This document shows, one piece after another, positions 46,780 to 54,101 of a DNA stretch of 64,000 nucleotides. The stretch is from Candidatus Bathyarchaeota archaeon (GTDB taxonomy: Archaea; Thermoproteota; Bathyarchaeia; Bathyarchaeales; Bathycorpusculaceae): contig PLTA01000056.1 of NCBI GenBank assembly GCA_003164295.1, forward strand, positions 1-64,000. Reading direction: 5' to 3'. Position 1 is the first letter of the stretch. Every line of letters begins with the position of its first letter. Under the pieces are notes generated by a model that was not told the origin of the DNA, searched no databases, and saw nothing but the letters and a program-made list of their open reading frames with translations. Made by a program: the position numbers and the translations under genes.

Positions 46780-47930
46780 GTTGGCATAATTGAGGCAACT
46801 GTTGAACTTCTTGTAGTGAGTTCCATTTTGTCGCCGTATCCTTTTTTCACATAGGCATTTTCCAAGCGTAGTTTATCACCAATCTTTAAAGTGCTAAGAC
46901 TTTCCGCGTGCTGCCGCCAAGCCGAAACTTTTATAGTGCCTGATTCGTCTTTTAACTCAAAAACCATTAGCTTCACCGTTTCGCCTTTTGCAGTGGTTAC
47001 CTCTTTGATTTCAAGAATTGACGAAACTACACCTTCGACGTTAGCGTTTAAGTTATCAGTTAAGCTAGCTATTTTCGCAAACTGCATTTCGGCGGCTTGA
47101 ACATTAACAAAACTCGTAAAATCCACATGAACCTCTACATCGCCGTTTTGGTTTTCTTTTACTTTAGCATTCCCTACCTGCAAAGAAGCATTCGCTTTGA
47201 GGGTTTTTTCCAGTTCCTGGGCTTTTTCATTCCAAGCCACCACTGTTATTTCTCCAGAATCATCAGCCAAAGTGAAACGCATGACGGTTCCATCGCTCTG
47301 GTCGCTTCGAATGAATTTGGTTAAGCCTAAAACTGCTTTTACGGTCCCTGAAAGATGGACATTGCCAGACGTTTTATTTAGGCAACTAATTTTTGTAGTA
47401 AACTTGTCGATTGCTGGATTTTCACAGGTTTTTTCCTGAGGATCCACTTCAATTTTGCTTTTTTCTCCAATATGCAACTCAACTTTTCCATAAAGATCCT
47501 GCCGAGTACACCCATGCAAAAGCCGAATTGCCTGTCCAACTTTTAACTCGCCCTTCTCAACCAAATCAGCTTTATCATTCCACAAAACCACCCGCAAGAT
47601 GCCATCGTTATCCGCAACCATTAAAGTAGCAAATTTGCCAGGCTTTTCACCTTCAAAAGTTCGAACAGGAAAAACGGCGACTAAGCGACCCGCAACAGTA
47701 ACATCGTATAGTCCAGCAAACAAACGGTTGATCGACAGATTTCCATCGTTGTGAATAGTGTTTTGTTGCACTTGGACACCGTATTTTGCCGCAATTAACC
47801 TCAAAAGTGTTTCATCGCCGAGCAACCCGTTTGTTCTGGTTTTTTCAGAACTAAGCTTTTCCAGAATTTGTTGTTCGGTGATTTCAGGGTTTTTGGCTAG
47901 AATCTGATCGATGATTTCTTGATTGGTCAT
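46776..47930 (-). CDS. rpa: Replication protein A, multi-OB-fold
   Basis: 384 residues with three OB-fold repeats (about 65-160, 175-275, 280-380), recognised by the repeated pattern V-x-LWND/VAWNEK/VSAWRQ with a preceding LxDxSGxI. It binds single-stranded DNA in replication and repair. A helical N-terminal segment (IIDQILAKNPEITEQQIL) is typical of archaeal RPA. No zinc finger is seen. Confidence 0.9.
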   Translation of the reverse strand: MTNQEIIDQILAKNPEITEQQILEKLSSEKTRTNGLLGDETLLRLIAAKYGVQVQQNTIHNDGNLSINRLFAGLYDVTVAGRLVAVFPVRTFEGEKPGKFATLMVADNDGILRVVLWNDKADLVEKGELKVGQAIRLLHGCTRQDLYGKVELHIGEKSKIEVDPQEKTCENPAIDKFTTKISCLNKTSGNVHLSGTVKAVLGLTKFIRSDQSDGTVMRFTLADDSGEITVVAWNEKAQELEKTLKANASLQVGNAKVKENQNGDVEVHVDFTSFVNVQAAEMQFAKIASLTDNLNANVEGVVSSILEIKEVTTAKGETVKLMVFELKDESGTIKVSAWRQHAESLSTLKIGDKLRLENAYVKKGYGDKMELTTRSSTVASIMPT

Positions 47931-48038
47931 TTTGCGCCGAAACGATAACGATGTACTGAGTTTTTAATTTTTTGCTCATTATTACTACATTTATTAAAAA
48001 CGCTGGTTCTTTTTTACCTGGGCGCTGAGAGAAAAACC

Positions 48039-48299
48039 ATGGACGCTGCAATTTTTTATGCGCTTGGATTGGCTTTGATCGTTGTAGGAATTATCATTAT
48101 TGTTGTCGCTATTATTTTGGTGTCGATGCGCAGGGCTGGAAAGGGAAAAATAAAGGGTGCAGGGATAATTATGATTGGTCCTGTACCAATAATTTTTGGA
48201 ACAGATAAAAAATCGGTTAAGTATGTTTTGATGCTTGCTTTAGCGCTTACTATAGCCGTGGTAGTTGCTATACTGGTGTATTATTGGCTTTTGAGGTAA
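48039..48299 (+). CDS. TIGR00304 (DUF131) membrane protein
   Basis: 86 residues. Two hydrophobic segments flank IKGAGIIMIGPVPIIFGTD, the mark of the archaeal family TIGR00304. Function unknown. The stop is directly followed by the ATG of a second family member. Confidence 0.78.
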   Translation: MDAAIFYALGLALIVVGIIIIVVAIILVSMRRAGKGKIKGAGIIMIGPVPIIFGTDKKSVKYVLMLALALTIAVVVAILVYYWLLR

Positions 48300-48605
48300 A
48301 TGAGCGTGTTAAAAAGCACAGAGGAAAATGACGACGAAGGCATCGAAGTTTCCAGCAGACTTTTCAGTTTTTTGATTTTAGGAGTCGCTTTAGTCTTTAT
48401 TGGTGTCATGGTTTTGGTGATTGCATCAGTGTTTTTAAGCAGTTCTGGAAGTGTTGGCGTTGTCATTTTTATTGGTCCATTTCCAATCGTTTTTGGTTCA
48501 GGACCTGATGCTATTTGGCTTATTTTGATTGGTATAGTTCTTGCAGTTTTGAGTATAGTGCTCTTTTTAGCAGTGAAGAGAAGATGGAAAACGTTAAGCG
48601 ATTAA
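48300..48605 (+). CDS. TIGR00304 (DUF131) membrane protein, second copy
   Basis: 101 residues with the same core (GVVIFIGPFPIVFGSGPD) between two membrane segments and an acidic N-terminal extension. It is zero bases after its neighbour, so the two are translated together and may form a heteromer. Confidence 0.78.
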   Translation: MSVLKSTEENDDEGIEVSSRLFSFLILGVALVFIGVMVLVIASVFLSSSGSVGVVIFIGPFPIVFGSGPDAIWLILIGIVLAVLSIVLFLAVKRRWKTLSD

Positions 48606-48615
48606 AAAAAAGAGT

Positions 48616-48741
48616 TTATTCGCTTGCTTGCTCTTCTTCATCTTTACCGTAATACATGTAAAGGAAGATCAAAGTTAAAGCAATAAATATTGAGCCCATG
48701 AGGACATATTGTAAACTTACGAAGTATGCGCCTAAATCCAT
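48616..48741 (-). CDS. 41-residue single-helix membrane protein
   Basis: ATG to TAA, 41 residues: VSLQYVLMGSIFIALTLIF is one transmembrane helix, followed by YMYYGKDEEEQASE. A GGATGA ribosome binding site lies ahead of the ATG. It is too short for most gene callers. It is convergent with the TIGR00304 pair. Confidence 0.55.
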   Translation of the reverse strand: MDLGAYFVSLQYVLMGSIFIALTLIFLYMYYGKDEEEQASE

Positions 48742-48786
48742 AGAGATTCATCCTTCATTTTATCATATTCAGTAACGTCTTAATAT

Positions 48787-49197
48787 TTAAGGAGTAGCTT
48801 TTTTCCACTCATTCATCAACATATCATAGCTTTCATCATTTTCCTCAATAACTTCAAACCAACTGAGATTTTGCGCGATCTTCTGAGTTAACAGATGATA
48901 ACACATATGTACCTTTTTATCTAAAACCCTGAAGTAGAAATCGTCACAGGTACAAAATTCAGCTTCAGGCATAATCAAGTAATCCCGTTCTCTTCCAACC
49001 ACTATCCAAACAATTCTTCCGCTTGGTTTGAAAATGTACTTTTTTACTCGATTCTCTTTTAAAGCATCTAAGGATTTGGTGAATCTTGATCCAAAAAGCT
49101 CGTAGAGCTCCGTGATGTTTGTGCCTGACAGTTTCTCTGCTGCCTTTGCTTCTCTACAAATAGCGTTTAACGTATCTTCTTCGGAATTACCACTCAA
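48787..49197 (-). CDS. SWIM zinc-finger protein
   Basis: 136 residues with FCTCDDFYFRVLDKKVHMCYH near 92-112, the CxCx(n)CxH SWIM motif that binds zinc and is often linked to DNA or protein binding. The protein is otherwise alpha/beta with a Lys/Arg-rich middle. Archaeal SWIM proteins of this size are known, but their partner is not identified here. Confidence 0.72.
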   Translation of the reverse strand: MSGNSEEDTLNAICREAKAAEKLSGTNITELYELFGSRFTKSLDALKENRVKKYIFKPSGRIVWIVVGRERDYLIMPEAEFCTCDDFYFRVLDKKVHMCYHLLTQKIAQNLSWFEVIEENDESYDMLMNEWKKATP

Positions 49198-49242
49198 CTT
49201 TTACACTCGCTACTGAAAGATAGAGGAAAGGGCATTTAGCTT

Positions 49243-49836
49243 TTAGCCTATGTTGATTGGTTGGCCTTTAGGCTTGTTTTCTGGTTCAGCTTTGGGAAGC
49301 ACTACTTCTAAGACGCCGTTTTTGTATGTTGAGTTTGCTTCTTTAACTTTCACTTTTGTTGGCAACTCTACGTCTTTGTAGTATTTGTATTGGGGGGTAT
49401 CAACTGAAATTGTCAATGAGTCTTCTGTACCGTGAAGCTTTATATCGGTTTTTTCCACGCCTGGCAACTCCGCAACAACATGGACGTCTTCATTTGTTTC
49501 AACAATGTCTACAAGTGGCTCGCGTTCTTCCTTAACTTGAGGAGCGCCTTTCAAGCCTTTTTTGATATTGCCAAACTCTTGAACTTCAGGTTTGCCATCT
49601 GCACCAATCTTCATGCTGTAACCATAAACAAATGGTCCAAGCTCCTTAACGGTGCTACCGTCGGGCAATTTACGCTCCTTAACATATTCTTTTGGCACTT
49701 TATCGGTGAAATTCTTAAGTTTTTCATCCATCATTTTTTCCATTTCACGAAACATATCATCTATATCACCGAAAAATGGGTCTTTACTTCGCCGTTTTTT
49801 TGACCATTCAGGATAATCCTCATTATCAGAAGACAT
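49243..49836 (-). CDS. Small heat shock protein, Hsp20/alpha-crystallin
   Basis: 197 residues. The alpha-crystallin domain at about 105-185 shows VDIVETNEDVHVVAELPGVEKTDI and NGVLEVVLPKAE. A longer N-terminal extension contains DDMFREMEKMMDEKL and a VKELGPFVYGYSMKIG segment typical of archaeal Hsp20-like proteins. An ATP-independent chaperone that holds unfolding proteins. Confidence 0.88.
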   Translation of the reverse strand: MSSDNEDYPEWSKKRRSKDPFFGDIDDMFREMEKMMDEKLKNFTDKVPKEYVKERKLPDGSTVKELGPFVYGYSMKIGADGKPEVQEFGNIKKGLKGAPQVKEEREPLVDIVETNEDVHVVAELPGVEKTDIKLHGTEDSLTISVDTPQYKYYKDVELPTKVKVKEANSTYKNGVLEVVLPKAEPENKPKGQPINIG

Positions 49837-50420
49837 TTACAATCACAAAGCATAGTTGGGTTTCCGCTCCAATAAGTTTTATGTTAAACAAAATGCCTAT
49901 TTATGAAGCATAGAGCACTTTTGATTAGCTCATTATAATGGACGTCTTCAGCAAATGACTTGGGAATGGAAGTTGCAAGCTTCTTGTAAAACCATTACCT
50001 TGAGACCTCATAACCCAACCTTAACAAAGACATTCACTAAACTTTTACTCAAATCACTACTTTAAACATTCAAAACTAAAATGTGCTTTTGTCCGTGGTG
50101 ACCTGCATAAATACGTAGTTTAAGTTCAATTCACGTCAAATTTCATGAAAGAACAGTTTAAAACTTCACCCCGTTAAAAGCCTTTTCCACAAAGATTTAG
50201 CAATTCTAAGGCTTAATTGAAGCGTTTGTTAAATTAGAAATAAGCGCTTTTTGAACCATTCGATTCAATTTAGCTCAAAAAACCTCTCCAACCGCCCCCC
50301 CGTCAAACTACCGTAGGATCAACTTATCTAGCAAGCAAATCTTTGGAGTCTTTTTAAAAGTTTAAATGATGGAAAACAAACTAAATCTCTTCAGCCATCA
50401 AAAACCGAGGCAATTTAGGT
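49837..50420. other. Intergenic region before tRNA-Met
   Basis: About 580 bases without a supported gene. TATA-like sequence and a T-rich stretch precede the tRNA. An open frame on the plus strand that begins at 50366 crosses the tRNA and is not coding there. Confidence 0.45.
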
Positions 50421-50526
50421 GCCGGGGTAGCCTAGCCTGGCTAGGGCGCCAGACTCATAATCTGGAGTTTGTAAGGGGCAAGCGCCTTATGACCAGAAGT
50501 CACGGGCTCGAATCCCGTTCCCGGCA
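50421..50526 (+). tRNA. tRNA-Met (CAT), elongator, with 31-base intron in the variable loop
   Basis: Acceptor GCCGGGG with TCCCGGC; D stem GCCT/GGGC; anticodon stem CCAGA/TCTGG around CTCATAA (CAT); T arm ACGGG-CTCGAAT-CCCGT. A CCA is encoded at 50527-50529. Between the anticodon stem and T arm, 31 extra bases (50468-50498) interrupt the variable loop. Removing them gives the archaeal tRNA-Met loop AGGTC exactly, with 75 bases in the mature tRNA. Elongator type, since no initiator features are seen. Confidence 0.88.
50468..50498 (+). other. Non-canonical tRNA intron with bulge-helix-bulge
   Basis: The four-pair helix CTGG/CCAG is flanked by three-base bulges AGT and AAG, and the inner arm TTGTAAGG pairs with CCTTATGA. 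Cutting after the second base of each bulge removes exactly 31 bases and leaves AG joined to GTC. It fits the archaeal tRNA splicing endonuclease, though the position (variable loop, near 45/46) is not the usual 37/38. Confidence 0.8.
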
Positions 50527-50665
50527 CCATTTCTGTTTCTACACAACGAATGGGAAACCAAAATCTCGCACATGTTTTTTTGAAACCCATAAATTAACTA
50601 ACAGCTTTCAATTGATGAAATTCTTATTAACCACTTACAATAGAACCCTTCTTGGGCTAAAACCT

Positions 50666-51025
50666 GTGAAAAACTATGATAACTTTTTCCTTCCAAGCAG
50701 CGACCTTAAAAAGAGCAAAGAATTCTATCAAGACATTCTGGGTTTACCGGTTAAATTTGATTTCTCTGACATGGGTATGATCGCTTTTAAAGTTGGTGAC
50801 AACGAACCCGCTATTATCCTAAAAGACATTAATAAGTTTCCAGAAACGAAACCAACTATCTGGTTTGTTGTTGATAGTGTGCAAGATGAATGCGAGCAAT
50901 TAAAAGCTAAGGGGCTAAAGTTTCTGTCTGAGCCATTTTCGATTCATACAGGCATAGCAGTTGAGTTTGAAGACCCTTTCGGTAACAGGCTTGGCTTAAC
51001 AGATTACTCTAAAATGAAGAAATAA
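50666..51025 (+). CDS. VOC superfamily protein (glyoxalase-like)
   Basis: 119 residues from GTG 50666, one VOC half (NFFLPSSDLKKSKEFYQDIL ... EDPFGNRLGLTDY). The metal-binding positions and VEFEDPFGNR core are intact. The family covers glyoxalase, antibiotic resistance and dioxygenase proteins; substrate unknown. The open frame runs upstream through the tRNA gene, so the later start (50666 or ATG 50615) is used. Confidence 0.75.
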   Translation: MKNYDNFFLPSSDLKKSKEFYQDILGLPVKFDFSDMGMIAFKVGDNEPAIILKDINKFPETKPTIWFVVDSVQDECEQLKAKGLKFLSEPFSIHTGIAVEFEDPFGNRLGLTDYSKMKK

Positions 51026-51057
51026 ATTGTGGCTCTCTCAAATTTGGGTGAAGTCAA

Positions 51058-51252
51058 TTGAGTGTTAAAAAAATAGGCAGTGCGTGGAAAAGAAAACAGG
51101 CTAATAAGGTTGTTAAGGTAGCCAGGGCTCCACTGTTTAGAAATAGAGTGATGAAGGGTATGGATAATGTGCGTGGTGGACCAAGATTTAACCTTAAGAA
51201 TCGCGCTGGCACAAGTCAAATGAATAAGCATTCTAAAAAGAAAATTGAATGA
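51058..51252 (+). CDS. Small highly basic protein
   Basis: 64 residues rich in Lys/Arg and Asn (WKRKQANKVVKVARAP ... GPRFNLKNRAG). TTG start with GGGTGA six bases upstream. Basic composition suggests nucleic acid or ribosome binding. No domain is recognised. Confidence 0.45.
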   Translation: MSVKKIGSAWKRKQANKVVKVARAPLFRNRVMKGMDNVRGGPRFNLKNRAGTSQMNKHSKKKIE

Positions 51253-51674
51253 GAACAAAGGAAATCTAAATTCCCGTTTCCTCAAAAAAAATTAAATTGC
51301 AATTATTCTTAAGATTCAACGTGCATTCGCTCGAACTCGCAAAACGCGAGACATTGTTTCTTGAAATCTAAAGTAGTTTCAGGCAAAAATTATTTAACTC
51401 AAGTTAAGTCGAAACCAGCCTTGGCGAATTTTCATGTTGACAAGTTGCGAGCAAGGGAAAGATTTCATGGCAAGCAATAGGAGGCTCGCATTCTGCCAAT
51501 TTTAATCCCCCAAGACTACCGAACCGTGGGTGAAGGTAGCAGCCTTATCGGCAAATCTATAGAAGAAAATCCAGAAATTAAGAGTTACACCAATATTCTA
51601 TTTAGATCATATAAAGTCAAATTGGATAAGGCAAAGGCTTTTAGATTGTCAATTTAATAAGAGCTTGACTCAAA
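51253..51674. other. Intergenic region
   Basis: About 420 bases, nothing recognised. Short frames lack ribosome binding sites. Confidence 0.35.
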
Positions 51675-52067
51675 ATGATTGAAAATGATGTTTTAGGAAA
51701 GTTGTTGGGTCAAAGCAAAGATGAATACGTTAAATACTTGGCGAATGGCGAAACTGATGTTTTGGCTGAAGCAGGAGAACTGCTCTGGGAATGTCTGAAA
51801 GCTGACCTTTCTCAAGTTCTCGTCATGAAAAATGATGATATCAATGCTTTAATGGCAGCGGCGGCTCAAATGGGCGAAACCTACAATCAACTCTTCTATC
51901 AATGCTATCATTTTCATTCTTGGTATGTTGGCGGAGTGCCAAGCGACTTTGTATTAGAAAAGAAACTTTACCTAAAAACTGTTAAGTCTATCGAAAAGCT
52001 TGTAAAAAATCGGGGAAAAAGCAGAAAAACAAAGAAACGGAACTTAGAAGACGCCATTGAAGCATAG
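51675..52067 (+). CDS. Helical protein of unknown function, possibly HEPN-like
   Basis: 130 residues, mostly helical, with an acidic AEAGELLWECLKADLSQVL helix and a Lys/Arg-rich tail (KNRGKSRKTKKRN). The helix pattern recalls the PaREP1/DUF5618 group of HEPN-like proteins, but the R-x4-H motif is not evident. ATG start. It lies just upstream of the acyl-CoA synthetase but is not clearly linked. Confidence 0.5.
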   Translation: MIENDVLGKLLGQSKDEYVKYLANGETDVLAEAGELLWECLKADLSQVLVMKNDDINALMAAAAQMGETYNQLFYQCYHFHSWYVGGVPSDFVLEKKLYLKTVKSIEKLVKNRGKSRKTKKRNLEDAIEA

Positions 52068-52153
52068 AAAGAAAAATAGGACGACCTTAAAAGTCATATT
52101 GACCTAAAATTTTTTACTTATTTATTTTCTATTGGTACGGCGTGTATAATTTG

Positions 52154-53776
52154 ATGGCAAACAGTAAGCCTTGGTTTAACTCATGGCCAATCAACGTGCC
52201 AAAACATCTAGAATATACACAGATTACACTCCAAGAAATCCTCAAAAAAAATGCAAAGGAATTTCCACAAAAAACCTGCATTATCTTCGGCGACCGCGAA
52301 CTTTCTTATTCTCAACTGGATTTTCTATCAAACCAGTTTGCTAATTCCCTTGTTAAGTTAGGGGTAAAAAAAGGCGATAGAGTTGCAATTTTTCTACCCA
52401 ATATTCCTCAGTTTATTATTACTTTTTTCGGGATTCTCAAAGCAGGCGGGGTGGCTACAACAATTAGTCCGCTTTATCGGGAGCGCGAAGTTGAGTATCA
52501 GCTAAACGATTCTGGAGCACAATCCATTGTGGCGCTTGACTCACTATATCCAATAATCGAGAAGGTTAAACAAAAAACACCACTCAAAAACATCATATTA
52601 ACCGGGCTAGATGAGTACTGCTATAAAAAAACACGTCCTCCCGATATTCCCAAAACTTTTGCTTTCCAGATTTTACTGGAAAAAGCCCTTTGCGGTTCCC
52701 CAAATATGAAATTTCGTCCAAACGATGACTTGGCGGCTTTGCAGTTCACAGGCGGCACGACGGGAGCACCTAAAGCTGCCATGCTAACTCACACCAACTT
52801 AGTTTCAAATGCATTTGCCTTCGCAGCCTGGATTCGAGCAACAACCGCCCAAGAAACATTCCTAATCGCCCTGCCCCTATTCCACATCTATGGCATGACT
52901 ACTAGTTTGACAGTGCCAATCAGTTTAGCCTCAAAAATTGTTTTGATGTCCAAGTTTGAGTCAACTAAAGCACTAGAAGCTATCCAACTGAACAAGGTGA
53001 CGGTTTTTTGCGGTGTTCCAACTATGTACGCTGCAATATTGGCGAACCCCGAGCTGGGCAAATATCACTTAACTTCAATTCGCGTGTGCATTTCGGGAGC
53101 TTCCGCTTTGCCGCCTCAGGTGCAAAAAGGATTCATGCACGTTACAGGAGGTTTACTTGTTGAGGGATATGGGCTTACCGAGGCGTCGCCAGTTACCCAC
53201 TGTAGCCCCTTTGACAAAACTATGCAGACTGTTAAAGTCGGATCAATCGGGTTGCCTCTCCCTGATACAGATGCCAAAATCGTTGATTTGGTAACAGGCA
53301 AAAAAACACTTGGTATAGGGGAGACGGGTGAGTTGATGGTGAAGGGACCGCAGGTAATGAAAGGTTATTGGCATAAACCCGAGGAAACCGCATTAGTGCT
53401 CCGTGACGGGTGGCTTTTAACAGGCGACATCGCCCACATGGATAAAGACGGCTATTTCTACATCACCGACCGCAAAAAAGACCTCATAAAAACCAAAGAC
53501 TTCAGCGTTTACCCTCGCGAACTCGAAGACATCCTTCACGAGCACCCAGCCGTGAAATTATGTGCAGTTGTTGGAAAGCCTGACTCACTTGCAGGCGAAA
53601 TTCCGAAAGCTTTCATCGTGCTCAAAGATGGCGCGGTTGCATCGGCAGAAAACATTATGGCTTTCGTTAACGATAAAATCGCACCATATAAAGCTATACA
53701 AGAAGTCGAATTTAGAAAAGAATTGCCCATGAGTTCAGCTGGAAAAGTTCTAAAACGGTCACTTCAAACCTTTTGA
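52154..53776 (+). CDS. Acyl-CoA synthetase (AMP-forming, fatty acid type)
   Basis: 540 residues of the ANL superfamily: LQFTGGTTGAPKAAMLTH (phosphate-binding), GYGLTEASPVTHC, GWLLTGDIAHMDKDGYFYITDRKKDLIK, and a conserved Lys near the end in PMSSAGKVLKRSL. It activates a carboxylic acid as acyl-adenylate, then thioester. Chain length cannot be read from sequence. ATG 52154 used; GTG 52142 is an alternative. Cytoplasmic or membrane-associated. Confidence 0.9.
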   Translation: MANSKPWFNSWPINVPKHLEYTQITLQEILKKNAKEFPQKTCIIFGDRELSYSQLDFLSNQFANSLVKLGVKKGDRVAIFLPNIPQFIITFFGILKAGGVATTISPLYREREVEYQLNDSGAQSIVALDSLYPIIEKVKQKTPLKNIILTGLDEYCYKKTRPPDIPKTFAFQILLEKALCGSPNMKFRPNDDLAALQFTGGTTGAPKAAMLTHTNLVSNAFAFAAWIRATTAQETFLIALPLFHIYGMTTSLTVPISLASKIVLMSKFESTKALEAIQLNKVTVFCGVPTMYAAILANPELGKYHLTSIRVCISGASALPPQVQKGFMHVTGGLLVEGYGLTEASPVTHCSPFDKTMQTVKVGSIGLPLPDTDAKIVDLVTGKKTLGIGETGELMVKGPQVMKGYWHKPEETALVLRDGWLLTGDIAHMDKDGYFYITDRKKDLIKTKDFSVYPRELEDILHEHPAVKLCAVVGKPDSLAGEIPKAFIVLKDGAVASAENIMAFVNDKIAPYKAIQEVEFRKELPMSSAGKVLKRSLQTF

Positions 53777-53783
53777 GTTTAAT

Positions 53784-53993
53784 TTAGAATTTTTTCTTTC
53801 GTATTTTGAGAACTATTTTTTCACCTATCCATGCAAAAGATAGTAAAACGAAAAATGGACCTAAGAAAAATCCAAAAACAAAATCATTGTTCGAGGCTGC
53901 TGCTTGACCCAATATGTTTGGGTAGAGCGCAACGCCACCAATAACAACACAAACTGTCAGGATAAATGCGATTGCAAAAGTGATGCCCCTCAT
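53784..53993 (-). CDS. Small two-helix membrane protein
   Basis: 69 residues with hydrophobic segments at about 4-26 and 39-58 and a Lys-rich C-terminal tail (KIVLKIRKKKF). ATG start. No family. Confidence 0.5.
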   Translation of the reverse strand: MRGITFAIAFILTVCVVIGGVALYPNILGQAAASNNDFVFGFFLGPFFVLLSFAWIGEKIVLKIRKKKF

Positions 53994-54101
53994 ACCCCAT
54001 CAAACATTATCTGATGGGAATCCGGTTGTTTTAAAGGTTGTCAAAAATCCTTCGAAATGTATAAGAGAAAACTTCAATCTTGATTAGTTAAGGCAGCTAC
54101 T

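Noticed and set aside
50366..50614. Upstream extension of the VOC protein
   Set aside because: It reads through the tRNA-Met gene and its sequence has no protein character.
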